Shown piece by piece: positions 1 through 10,580 of a stretch of 64,000 nucleotides of DNA. Every line of letters begins with the position of its first letter. Position 1 is the stretch's first letter. The notes beneath the pieces were generated by a model. That model did not search any database. It was not told the DNA's origin and was given only the letters and a program-made list of their open reading frames with translations. Both the position numbers and the translations under genes were made by a program. The DNA comes from Basidiobolus meristosporus CBS 931.73. Its lineage: Eukaryota > Basidiobolomycota > Basidiobolomycetes > Basidiobolales > Basidiobolaceae. The stretch lies in assembly GCA_002104905.1 (NCBI GenBank), contig MCFE01000512.1:1-64000 (forward strand). Direction: 5' to 3'.

Positions 1-809
1 TGAGTTGCCGCTCCCTGAGGGATGGTTTTCCAAGTAAGGGATTTCAGAGCCTCTTCTGACATCCAGGGCTGGCCATCAGCATCCAAGAAGTTCTCCTTAA
101 ATTCGTCGGCGAGATTCAAGTGATTTGCTAAGTTTGTGGATATAACACCAGGGTGAAGACTAAAGGCCACTAGTCCCTTACTTTTGTAGCGGTTGCTCAA
201 CTCCTTGGTAAAGAGAATAATGGCGGTTTTAGACTGTCCATAGGCCTGCCATTTTTCGTACGTTCTGCCGTCGGAAAACCCAGGATCTGCAAAGCGGATT
301 TTGGATATTTGATGGCCTGAGCTAGATACATTAACTACGCGTGGACCTTGGGAGGAAGCCAAGAGCCGATCTAGTATCAGGTTTGTGAAAAGGAAAGGTG
401 CCAAGTAATTAATCCCAAACTGCGCTTCAAACCCATCCTTTGTTCTACTGTATGGTGCAGCCATGATTGCGGCATTGTTGATTAGCACGTCAATAGGCTC
501 GGTATATTCATTCACCTCCTTGGCTGCATCTCGAACCGAATCCAAAGAGGCAAGATCGATCACGAGCGATCGTAGGTTTGCACTTGGTGTCTCTTGCTTG
601 ATTTTCCCAATGGTCTCGTCGAGAGAACTCTGTCTCCTGCCTGCAACGATCACCAGCTTGGCACCGTACTTTGCAATCACTCTGGCGGCTTCGGCACCAA
701 GGCCACCCCAAGTAGCACCTGTGATAAGCACAGTTTTTCCCTTGATGCTGTCAGAGAACACCATAGCGGCCTCCTCAGATGTAGTGTCTTTTCCAAAAGT
801 GTGGGACAT
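1..809 (-). CDS. Short-chain dehydrogenase/reductase, 3' end cut by window edge
   Basis: NAD(P)H-dependent oxidoreductase of the classical SDR superfamily, most like the retinol-dehydrogenase / WW-domain-oxidoreductase-like branch common in fungi. Its substrate cannot be read from sequence. The frame is open from an ATG at 809 down to base 1 (about 269 codons), so the C-terminus lies outside the window. Visible motifs are the glycine-rich cofactor loop TGATWGGLG at residues 30-38, NNAA at 111-114 (the NNAG position), the catalytic serine region VSSS at 161-164, and the active-site YxxxK (Y190, K194), followed by HPG at 219-221. There is no signal peptide, so it is probably cytosolic or membrane-associated. 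A second ATG at codon 16 could also start the protein; both leave the Rossmann fold complete. It is the only clear housekeeping-type gene here and marks the edge of the repeat-rich region. Confidence 0.95.
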   Translation of the reverse strand, partial: MSHTFGKDTTSEEAAMVFSDSIKGKTVLITGATWGGLGAEAARVIAKYGAKLVIVAGRRQSSLDETIGKIKQETPSANLRSLVIDLASLDSVRDAAKEVNEYTEPIDVLINNAAIMAAPYSRTKDGFEAQFGINYLAPFLFTNLILDRLLASSQGPRVVNVSSSGHQISKIRFADPGFSDGRTYEKWQAYGQSKTAIILFTKELSNRYKSKGLVAFSLHPGVISTNLANHLNLADEFKENFLDADGQPWMSEEALKSLTWKTIPQGAAT

Positions 810-1439
810 TTTGATTGACTCAGTCTTCAGGCGAAGGTGGCAATAAATAGGAGTCACCAAGTGCAGGCCCATGTGATCATCTTTCTCAGCAGCTTTTTGT
901 GGGTGGTGAGCGGCCACTTAGAATGTAATGTTCCCAATTCGTAGGGTATCCGCAGCATTTACTGGAAGTCTACTCGTGTGCCCAATCACACTCGGATCTG
1001 ATGGTAATGTCGCGGTGTTGGGTATATACGTAGGCCACATACAGAAGCTTATCAACATGAACAGTTGGCAGTCATATCACCCGAAATCCGCAGTAAGGTT
1101 ACTGACCCAAATTTACGGATAATCAATACCCGAGTTTGTGGAAAATCACAGCCCATGACAAGCTGACTATTCCATATGGAGAATGTTTCCGATTGATTGC
1201 GGATTGATGTTTAGATCTATGCAAACGTTCCCGTGGTTAAGAGTTTAGCCAGCGAATTTGTTTAGTTGGCTAATGTGCATATTAATCGTCAATAAACAAC
1301 TACTAGAGGCAAATGTGAATATCAATCATCATTAAACAGCTACTATATTGCCACGCAGATATCCATTTTGAAGCCGCGGAAAAATCTATGTAATTGCTAA
1401 TAAACTCGGATATGCTGTGCCGCTTAACATACCAAATGA
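810..1439. other. Intergenic, nothing recognised
   Basis: Upstream region of the dehydrogenase. Only short unsupported reading frames are present. I see no repeat, RNA gene or relic of the secreted families. Confidence 0.5.
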
Positions 1440-1700
1440 TATGTATGTTGTAAGAGTCTTGGAGATATTGGAAGTGATTGGGAGAACAAGTAGATTATGT
1501 GGTTTTCACTTGATGATTTATTGAATGTAAAAGTAGTTTTATACTTTTACCTGGTCTTGGCATTACAAACACGTAGAATAGGTTAAGGAAGGTCCTAAGA
1601 ACATGTGTGCAAAGTTGGGGACTGTTTGAACAACTTATCAAATTTTCATGTTCTGGGTACCTGGTATTTTGGTGAAAATATTCCAAGTAAATCCCAACAA
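1440..1700 (+). repeat. Dispersed repeat R1, copy 1
   Basis: This stretch is alignable by eye with 4950-5225. Shared landmarks in the same order are GAGATA.TGGAAGTGA, TGGGAGAACAAGT, GGTCTT..CA.TACAAACA, CTAAGAACATGTGTGCAAAG, GGGACTGTT.GAACAACT and CATGTTCTGGGTACCTG (each with substitutions in the other copy). No long frame is shared, so it is probably a decayed non-coding part of a mobile element. Its identity is unknown. Confidence 0.6.
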
Positions 1701-2061
1701 GGAATTTGGTCAGTGTTCTCTAAGATTTGAGGGTAATGATCTAAGTGACTAAGTTGGGTGAATATTTAGGTGGAATTCCGAATTTTTACAACACTGTAGA
1801 GTAACAATGCTAACCCACTACAAAATGTTGACCACAAACAGTTACCATTGTCAATAAGGCAATGCACAACCTCACTACATTGCATTGGCCATGATTAACC
1901 AACAGTACTTATAGAGGATATCTCTTTCAACCAGATCACCCTCATTCTTAACACTTTGAGGTGCAGCTTATACTCTATTTCCTTGGTACGAAGAGGTAAA
2001 GTAGCAAAGGTTAAATCAATCTAGCTTGCACAAAGCTAATTAGGTGGGATCGAGAAGGTGA
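1701..2061. other. Intergenic, nothing recognised
   Basis: AT-rich sequence between repeat R1 and the family A relic. No gene is supported. A TATAAA at 2062-2067 belongs to the next feature. Confidence 0.4.
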
Positions 2062-2102
2062 TATAAATCGGGAAAGTTCGCACGAGACTCCACCAGCCAG
2101 TC

Positions 2103-2576
2103 ATGCAGCTTTCCTTCCTCTTGCTAGTTTCCGCTACCCCACTCGGTGACTCCCAGGTAGCCAACACCAATGAGCCATATGTCGAATAATAGGGTGCTTG
2201 TTATCAGGACACCTTGGTCCCCACTCAAGAATACCAGCCATCAATTGAGGAGGGGGATGATTCGGAGATGGGTGAGCCAATGCAGACAAGCGAGACCTCG
2301 GGTGAGCAAACAGGATTCTCTGGGTTGCATGGGTTCGATATTTCAAATTTACAACCATCCCAAGCCTTGCTGGACAACATAAATGGCCATTCCTCCAGTA
2401 AAGCCAATGCCTTGTCCAACTCAAACCAGTTCAATCAGGGGCAAGTCGTTGATCAAACCCTGTACCAGCCCAAGCAGCAACAGCCACAAATTATCATCAC
2501 TCAGCCAGCATGAAGTATAAGAGATCTGCTTGTTGCAACTTCAAAGTTAGATATTTCAGTGGAAACAGATACTAGG
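2103..2576 (+). pseudogene. Family A secreted-protein pseudogene (outlying copy)
   Basis: Diverged relic of the 184-aa family A. An ATG at 2103 opens a signal-peptide-like start (MQLSFLLLVSATPLG) and a TATAAA lies 41 bp upstream (2062), the same spacing as in the intact A genes. Two adjacent stops (TAA TAG, 2187-2192) break the frame. The same frame then resumes and carries the acidic part, LLDNINGHSSS, ALSNSNQF and DQTLYQP, up to a stop at 2511-2513. A deletion and frame change follow, after which the basic tail (KYKRSA...RYFSGNRY) is read in another frame to TAG at about 2576. The two breaks make a functional product unlikely. A family B relic follows 0.24 kb downstream, so the A-then-B order of the main cluster is kept. 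Confidence 0.85.
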
Positions 2577-2817
2577 ATAAGCAATAGTATGCTCCAGAAA
2601 ATAAAGACGAAATATAAGGTTTGGTCATGGTGAGTTCCACCAAATAATAGAAGAAAATTGAAAAAATAGGAGAATGCAAAATACGGATGGTACTCAAACA
2701 GCATTGTAATAGTGTGAGTAATGACCTGATTAGTCCATGAAATATATAATAGCAATTTGGCCAGCTAAACCATATTATATGCTATATAACAGCTCACAAA
2801 TACGTTATTCACTCCAC

Positions 2818-3222
2818 ATGCGCTTTATTACCGTAGCAGTAACTCTAGGCCATGCCACCATTCAAGATGCCGTTGATGCCCCAATCGGCTGTCATTCTCC
2901 TTGCACTCGCGAGTATAGAGGGGTTCATTATCGCAGCTTACCATGTGCACAGTATGCGAACGATTGCTACCAAAACGTTTGAGTTTTGCCTGTCGTTAAG
3001 ACGTCAAATGTCCAATCTCCGTTATTGCTTCAGGTTTTCAGCACGGTGACCAGAAAGCACGATAGCCTGAACATCGCTAATGCCAGCAGCAATAAAGGCT
3101 TCAACGTCAAGTATCAAGTAAGACCCAGTCTCGACCTGGAGGGTGGGGCCAATGCGCTGGAATACGCCAAGCAAAAGGAAGCGAAAACCCAGATAATAGC
3201 TCTTCATATCTCTACGTTCTGA
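2818..3222 (+). pseudogene. Family B secreted-protein pseudogene (outlying copy)
   Basis: A diverged family B reading frame starts at ATG 2818 (MRFITVAVTLG). It keeps the Cys/Arg/Tyr head (C.SPCTREYRGVHYRS.PC...NDCYQ) and then meets a single in-frame TGA at 2980-2982. The same frame continues through VVKTSNVQ, LLLQVFSTVTRKHD, NIANASSN and YQVRPSLDLEG to AKQKEA. The family-specific acidic repeat tail is lost and the frame ends at 3222. Apart from the one stop, the first 130 codons remain in register. That suggests recent inactivation, or a sequencing error if reads disagree. A TATATA at 2783 is a possible core promoter. Confidence 0.85.
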
Positions 3223-4206
3223 CGCAGTCCACCCAAGTTGTACAATACACAACCCCTTGGCAGAGGCAGAATAACAGGTTCAATACAATAGGTGTGCTGA
3301 CAGTTCCCCCCAACAGATAAATCAACCTAAACTGAGGATATTGGGTAGGCAAAACAAATAAACATTCTTTGCACGACTACTCTACTCTCACAGTCTCATT
3401 GACTATCAATCCGTCGCAGATACAGTGTACTGGTCCAAAAAAATCGACAGACACCAAAGGCATAGGGGCACTCCACATTTGGTTGGTGGCAAGAGAGAAG
3501 TCCAAACAGCGTTGTGTATCAACAACCGCATTTGAAGATACTCTGGGATGTCAGTAAAGCCATGTTCAATGTTTACATACTTACTCCATCGAACTTTAAA
3601 ATAAATGTATCGATTTTGGGAGTTGAATTGCCGTTTAAGTCAACATACGATTGCACAAGAATATGTAAAATATTTGATGTTGTAGTACGCACTGGGCGGG
3701 TTACTGTATTGATATATGGACCAAGTAGATCCATACCACACCCACATACCTCAGGAATGACTGTATGGTGACACTCCTGCATACGCAAGCCTTTCATAAT
3801 GATTTTGGTCAATAATTATCTGTGCCGGGGCATAGGTTCAGTGGGGGGGGGTAAAAAGAGGCATTGTAATTATCAACTAGCTCAATTCCCTAGTACTACA
3901 GACACTATTTCGATGTCATTTCCGGGTGAAGTCCTCACTCCAGTCCAAACGCCTACGTGTTCTCTTTGAAATATGCCTTTCTTTGCTGTATACCACAATC
4001 CCATCTCAATAACTATGGTCAATGGGTAGGCAGATGCTCCAAAGAAAACGCTCAATCCGGAAGAAAAGTGTTCGACACCGTTATTCTGGAGATTACCAAC
4101 TCGATTTTCTATAGCTCATCTTATGACGGAGTAGCGCAGAAGATCTACACGATGATTCATCAGAAAGTGTGGAGTTTGCCTAGCATATGAACGCAGACAC
4201 TGAGAT
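3223..4206. other. Unassigned sequence with normal CpG content
   Basis: It holds only short unrelated frames: a minus-strand 79-codon frame at 3573-3812 and a plus-strand 77-codon frame at 3957-4190. Neither resembles a family I know. A run of nine or more G lies near 3840. Unlike the next 5 kb, CpG dinucleotides are common here. Confidence 0.4.
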
Positions 4207-4347
4207 ATTGAGGATGCGTAGTGTTACCGTACATCTATTCCTCATCTAACAAGGCTTCATTGAAATGAATGAACAAGCCTGCAGTGTTAGATGTACTGAC
4301 ATTGCTTTCAGTTTTCTTCCTACCGTTGCAGTGATTGCATCCTCAAT
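4207..4347. repeat. Nested imperfect inverted repeat (hairpin about 140 bp)
   Basis: The outer arms are ATTGAGGATGC (4207-4217) and its exact complement at 4337-4347. Inside them, GTACATCT (4229-4236) pairs with 4289-4296, CATCTAAC (4243-4250) pairs with 4286-4293, and an AAGGCT / AAGCCT pair closes the loop near 4265. The second and third pairs overlap by a few bases on the right arm, so they are alternatives. It could be a small foldback element or a structured transcript. Confidence 0.55.
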
Positions 4348-4949
4348 CTGGGTCTATCATCTCAACTTGCCACTGCACCTACAGTGCCAATACTTAGCCC
4401 ACAGCTGATGCAACACTTTAGAGACTTAAACAACTTGAAAGTTCCAGCTTTGAAGTATAGACTGATGGCCTGATTGAATAACTGATGTGCTTTGACTAGG
4501 ATAGTGACTATAATTCTGACAATGATGAGCACTTGTCAATCCACAGAATGGAGAAGTTCTGTTAACCAGACAACTGTGCTCAGTGCTGCAATCACAGCAC
4601 TTCATACTGCTTAGTTGGTTTGGGCACCTGAGGAACACAAAGTAAACCATTGGCAGCCTACATTGCTCACACCTCCAGTACTCAGTTGTGCAGCCTTGAA
4701 TGACAGCATCTATATGGCTAACAGGATGACTTGTTTTACTCCAGGCAAGGCAAAAATGGCAATACCAATACTATTCAAAAGTCTAGGATTGAGACTAAGC
4801 AACAATACTGATGGTCAAGGTAAAGTGATACAACTTGCAAAGTAAAAGCAACTGCTTGTAGGCTGAAGAAGTATTTAGGCTCTTGTGAGGACACAAATAG
4901 CTGAACATAAGAAAATTCAATGAAAATAATAGTGGCTGTGCAGATTATA

Positions 4950-5225
4950 GAGTATAATGTTTCAAGAGTCTCAGAGATACTGGAAGTGAATGGGAGAACA
5001 AGTCAAATTTGAGGTCTGCTCCTAATCATTCATAAAATATAAGAGTATTATCTTTACATCAACATGGTCTTTACAATGCAAACATGAAGAATACAATTAT
5101 GATGGTTCCAAGAACATGTGTGCAAAGTTTGGGGCTGTTACAACAACTCTCAGATATCTCATGTCTTAGGTATCTGATACCTGTGCAGAGTGACTCTATA
5201 CAGGGTCAATGGCTAGAGCTCTCAA
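4950..5225 (+). repeat. Dispersed repeat R1, copy 2
   Basis: Second copy of the repeat at 1440-1700, in the same orientation. Here the landmarks read GAGATACTGGAAGTGAATGG, GAGAACAAGTC, CAAGAACATGTGTGCAAAG and GGGGCTGTTACAACAACT. It lies inside the CpG-free zone while copy 1 lies outside it. Confidence 0.6.
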
Positions 5226-5701
5226 TGATTTATAAATTACAACCTAGGTGTACAGAAAGCATAAATGTTACCTTGCTATGAGATAGCTCAGACCTGAAAC
5301 TCATCTGATAATCAGCTGGTATTCCAATGATATTTTGCTGGCATTCTGCTGGTGTTTTCCCTTTAGATTTCTAGCTGCAATTTTAGGGGCAAGTAGAGAG
5401 TAGCTGATGATTGGAGTTGGTATTAATTCTAGTTGGTTCTGTTTCCACCTAAAAAGTATGTCTTTCAAATAGCTAGTACCTTAGCTCTCTGGTAGCTATT
5501 TTTCATTGTGAACAGATTGCTGTACTGGAGTTCAAGAGCAGCACCAAATGGGCTTACACTAAGTGCTTATGCTGGTCAACAGACCCCTGATGACCTCCAT
5601 ATGTATACACTTACTGCCAAGAAGGTCACCCTATATACCTGAAAAGTAACAAGTAACATCAGCAATGCAAGCACAACATGGTGATGATAGCTGCATATCA
5701 T

Positions 5702-5955
5702 AAATTCTGTTATACTTACTACCCAAGCCTAGCATATCTAGGACTCCCAAGAACACCAAGCCTAGCTTGCATAGCAAACCAACTCTGTTGCCTTTATAGC
5801 CAAACCTAGCTACATACAAGACCAATATTAGACCAGAACCTCCCTGCTAATATTTCCTCCACTCTCTGACAATTCTAAGATTCTGCACTTAGTTGTCACT
5901 TAGGTCTGGCTAAACCATTGAAGAGTCTTATTATACTTTTCTCTTAAATGCAACA
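5702..5955 (+). repeat. Chromovirus LTR fragment (3' part), decayed
   Basis: Matches the last 235-250 bp of the LTRs at 35,596-36,292 and 40,817-41,513, including CCAAGCCTAG, AGAACACCAAGCCTAG, GACCAATATTAGA, CTCTGACAATTCTAAGATTC and the terminal CAACA. The first two thirds of the LTR are absent and no internal retrotransposon sequence follows. It is an old truncated solo LTR. Confidence 0.8.
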
Positions 5956-8900
5956 CTGACTTACTTTGTCTTCAGAGTTGTTTGATCTTGCACTGCCTTG
6001 TTGTGGGCAACTTATAGTGCAATATTACTATATTATGATATTATCCTTTGATGTTATGTATGGACAACAAATATTGAAAGAAGGACATGCAACAGTGCAC
6101 TAAAGGCATGCACATATTTGACTGCTCAATATCATCCATATAATACCTTCCTCTAGTAACAATGCCAAGAAATCTTGCAGTTTCTATCATGTATGCATTT
6201 CTCATGGACAGCATCAGCTCTGAAGTTTTATGTGCACATTCATATTATGACCAGGCTAACAAAAGAGCTCCTTATGCACCATTGGTAGCTACTCTTCAGT
6301 TGATGATCAATTTTGTGCACATTGATTGTATTCTGGTCATAAATACCACATCTGAGCATTACAGGTATCAGAGCACTCATCTTATAATTGCTATACCTCT
6401 GATATGACATATGTTTGTGAGTATGTAGGTGTTTTGGAGTCTTTGATGTGACTACAAAGTAGTTTGCTTTGGTACTGAGCTGAGAGAGAATCTCTAGGTG
6501 ACATTATTTCTTTAGTCATACACTTGACTGTCAGAGTGCATTCAACCAGGCTTTGTGACAAGGAAAGTTAAAGGCCTGCTGATAATGCCTCTTTTGTTGC
6601 TTGTTACAGGTGCTTACTTGTATCCTTGTGTACTTTCAGTGGCTGTCCCTTGAGTTGAAGCCTAGGTACTGAGGTACTAGATGGAGTTCTGGCTAAACAT
6701 GCTCTATCTAATTGCTATAAATGTCAGAGCAGTAAGTACATCTATTACTTAATACTAGTTACAGAATATTTGAGTGAAAATACATATGTGTATGACAAAG
6801 TCCATTATTATCCACAAGACACTTAACTCTTTTGGAGGAGCTAGATATATATTTATCTCACTGACCATCAAAAGCTACTTTACTCCAAGTTCATTGGAAG
6901 CATTGGGTGTCATATATTGACAGTGTAGGAGAAAGAGCCCAGAAGCTGCCAACCAATGGCAATTTGATGATCTACTGATTTTATGTAAGGAGCTCTCAAT
7001 AAAACTTGTGAGGTTTTGCTGCAAGCATAAGGATGCACATATAAATCTCTGATGTATAGTTTCTCTACTTTTTGCTAGAAGCTTAGAGAGTATAGATGTA
7101 TGTTCACCTAAAGTCTCTTAAGGTGTGGATATGTAAGAAGATAGGAAGAAGAGCAAATTACAGATTCTGCCATATTCAAGTCCCATAAGAAATACTGCAT
7201 TCAAGTACATCTGCAATCCACAGAGTGACTGATGGAGGAACATCAAGTACAGTAGACAAGAAGTGAACAAGTATCCCTTTGGCAATGAGAAGCACAACAG
7301 CCTCAGTAAATGTGTAGTAAGTCAAATAAGGCAAGGCCTGGCTTGGCACAACAAACAAGTATTACTTCTGAAGACAACCATATCAAGGTATGTCAGGTAA
7401 CTCTTGCATGCCAGCCAACTTAAATGCCTTTTCAAAAGTAACTTACACAAAAAGGAGTGGGATTACACTCATACAGGGGACCAGAATGGAGTAGGAAAAG
7501 GAAGCTTATTAGCCAGGAGTCTAGGAGTATTTTGAGATATTAAGCAGATACACTTTGCCAAGTGATGGCAGCTATATGTACATTTGTAAAAGGCATACTT
7601 TAGCAGCAATGCAAGGCATACAGTAAGTTTACAAGTATCACACTAAGAAGCCACATGTTTGTGGTATTAGGACTGTAACCACTGCAAAGCACTGCCAAGT
7701 TTTGTACCACATCAGACAGTCTAGTCAGCAATACTATTACAATGCCTACATAAGTCAAAGGAGAGCAGCACAGGTTTGTTCTTGCTAGTACTGCAGTGGT
7801 GTCAATGTGGGATCCTGATGGCAAATATGGATTGGATCCACCTGCAAGACCAAATTATTTTTTATACGGTCAAAATAGGTTGCAAACTTAGCCCTAAAAC
7901 ATCACTGACTCCTGCAAGTAGAATTTAATTGTTAAAGTCCTGAATGCTAGTTACCTTTACTTCCTTCACCCAATGAAAAAGAATATCTTGGAAAAGACCA
8001 AGCATACTAGAACCTGGGAGCATACTGCACTGTATGACACAGTATGGCACCATAAGGCTACAATCACTCAGTTGTACAATACATAAGCAGGAATTCTTTG
8101 CAGTGGTACTCATGTATTCAAGGTTGAACTATAATTTGTTTATTTGCTCCTCTTAGTGGTGCATAACTATCCTTTATGATGGATGTCTACTTGGATGGAT
8201 ACACTGAGCATTAACTAGAATCTTGATTATTTGGCCTAGCTTACTATTCTCTCATAACTTCACTGCTACCAGAATCATTGATTATGAATACTGTTCTTTA
8301 CAAGTTTCTTTATAAATACCACAATGTAGCTTCTGCTTGGGTAGTGCCCATCCTAATACTGATGTCTTCCAGCTTTGCACTTATGGCTCCCTGGCTGACT
8401 ATCAACATGTTCTTGAGAGGTCTATTGCCTCTTGGTTTAACATCCCTGCCACTTAGCAACTGAGAATTTATAGCATTGCTAATATATTCCTTTAGTGTTT
8501 CAATTATAAACTGACATTTACCTACTTGCCTGGCTCCTGAATATTGCATACAGAACAGGACATATGTAGATCACCTGGCTTTTGGGTCCTAATAATCTAA
8601 GAGCACACTGGCCACAAGACAATGGCATGGCAGATATGATGGCATCCTATATATTGGTACACTCAACTTTGAAATATTTTGCAGCTTCTTAAATAACTGT
8701 TATCTTCAAGTTGGGGTCTTGATGTATGCTTCATAGCCTCATGCCCCATTGCTGTGATAAGCACTTCTATGAGCTTAATTTATGGCCACATTGTCTCACA
8801 CAAATGAATATGTAATTCTCATGCATTGTCAGGTAAAAAAATAGCATCACAGTACCACTTGTGATTATTCCTTGCAGCAAAACTACTGGGATGTCTACTA

Positions 8901-9689
8901 GGGATGGTATTTGCTCAAAGGGCTTGGTTGAGGGAGAAATTTGTTGTGAGTATATTGCAAATTAATACACCATTGAAAGGCTTGAAGGCTTTTAGGCAGG
9001 CAACAAGATGCCATGAGTACTTCACATATAGGGGTAGCTACTCAGAGTGGTTGGTTATGTGAGTCTCATGTCTAGATATCTATCTGGAAAGAGCTTTGGT
9101 TTTAGATTGTCAACCTCCAAGAACTTCAAGTCAAGGCTTGTTTCTGAAAGGCCTTGAATTCAGGTCTCAGATGTTTAGAGCATCAGGCCTTGGTTTTAGT
9201 CTGACAGAGCCACAAATACAGGTTTGGCCATTACAAGCCCAATGTCAAGGCTTTTTCTAATGCAATCAGTGAGCTGCAGTACTTGATAGATGTGTGCCTC
9301 AAGTTGAGACACCTAAAGAGTGGAATCCTACATTAAGGACTTTTGCAAATACAGACATCAAGACAAGGCTCCCATTGGACAGGCACCTCCAATCACTACT
9401 TTTGCAAGTAAAAGCCTCACATCCCAGCCCTCAGTGGATGTGGGCCTGAAGTTAGATTTCAGCATAAAAGAGTCTTCATTGGGATTTTTTAGTCACTGAG
9501 GCTTGTGCTTTCAAACTATAGGAATATTGAAGCCTCAGGTTGAAGGCCTCTGAAGTCCACAGTTTGAGGCTATGTATCTCAGCTGCATAGAGAGCAGTAT
9601 TGTTGTTTGTAACAAACAAGAGTCTTATATGGCAATTGTAGGTAGTAATGAGCCTAAAGATACAGATCCCAGGCATTGACTCTTGGGGA

Positions 9690-9930
9690 TAGACAGAAGA
9701 GCTGATATCAGGTTCCAGGCAGGCCCGGGCCTGAGTAAGAAGGTAAAGACAGTGCATCCAGGTATGCCAAATATTTCCACATTGTTATGGATCAGCCTGC
9801 GCAATATAGGACATACTCCATAGCAGATAAAGACACCCATGATATTGATGGATGCTCTAACCAAGATACACAGTACACAGAGCCCATGAAAGATGCCTTA
9901 TATGGCAATGAGTCTATGGAATGAACTTAA
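9690..9930 (+). pseudogene. Family B fragment (middle and tail)
   Basis: Degenerate remains of a family B gene. CAGGTTCCAGGCAGGCCCG at about 9709 aligns with the codons for QFQAGPSLEVEG. CAGCCTGCGCAATATAG-GAC (9791 onward) aligns with QPAQDE, and the segment around GGATGCTCTAACCAAGATAC aligns with the first acidic Cys repeat, ending at a degenerate MKDA. The 5' half cannot be recognised. It marks the left boundary of the main cluster, exactly where CpG dinucleotides reappear. Confidence 0.8.
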
Positions 9931-10299
9931 AGCCATTCAAGTTGCGTTGATTATATATTTCTTGCTTAATATGTAGTAGCAGAAGTATGATCCATGCCAG
10001 CACAAGAATAAGGGTAAGGCTAGAGCAGAATAAAGCGGACCCGCAATATCAGCCAGTAGTACCTTTCTGAGTAGTCAAAATGGATAAGTCAGCTGGCGCA
10101 GATAGCTGATACAATATCTGGTCAAGTTCCTGAGGGCTGTAAAACAATGGACTCCAGTATTTCGGCATATATGGCATTGTGCGGAGACTGCTCTACTTGC
10201 TAATTGCTTACATGAATAGGAGTAGTAGTGAATACGTGATCCATTAGCCTATTTATTGTGGCGGGATCACAATAGTATTAAGCCTATTCATATCATTAG
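9931..10299. other. Intergenic flank of the cluster
   Basis: Matches in part the 3' flank of the C' copies (GGGATCACAATAGTATTAA near 10,264, as at 20,161). No gene is seen. Confidence 0.5.
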
Positions 10300-10580
10300 C
10301 TGTCTCTGTATCTACGTCTACGGTAACATGATGTCTGATTGTCATCTTCATTCGAGTCTTGGTTTTCATCCTTGTCGGGAGTAAATGATTGCACATATGT
10401 TGACGTAGATGGTTGGAAAGTGCCTGAGCATTTTGTGCGGAGTTAGTTTAAACATTGTCCAACCAGGGATGGCATCGATGGTTCAATCTCATGGTCTACT
10501 TATTGGTTGTCATGTGTAGCTATGGGTGTTGCGAAATACACACCGAATAGGATGAAGTGATAAGAAAAAAAGCGGAAATT
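10300..10580 (-). pseudogene. Family C' pseudogene
   Basis: Reading leftward from about 10,575, this has remnants of the C start region, the YDNQ.VD segment, SAQNAQALSN and STYVQSFTPDKDENQDS, and a short Arg/Tyr tail. Most of the NQF...DQTLYQP module is deleted, so STYVQS follows ALSN almost directly, and several indels are present. It belongs to a decayed second C lineage (C') that recurs at 20.2, 26.6 and 29.95 kb, each time just left of an intact C gene. Confidence 0.8.

Larger units (their letters stand above)
4348..9689. other. CpG-depleted gene-poor stretch, decayed repeats
   Basis: No convincing gene: the longest frames are 60-93 codons and share no motif with known families. The striking property is base composition. 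From about 4330 to 9720 I find essentially one CG dinucleotide (near 7877), whereas TG and CA are abundant. This is what long-term cytosine methylation and deamination leaves behind. Recognisable contents are repeat R1 copy 2 and a chromovirus LTR fragment, annotated separately. From about 8,980 to 9,560 the words AAGGCTTG, AGGCCTT and AAGCCTCA recur irregularly, perhaps a very old tandem repeat. Confidence 0.7.

Noticed and set aside
463-846. 127-codon plus-strand frame
   Set aside because: Lies antisense to the clear dehydrogenase and has no motif of its own.
3573-3812. Minus-strand 79-codon frame with MDLLGPY, considered as an integrase fragment
   Set aside because: A single short resemblance, without zinc-finger or catalytic context.
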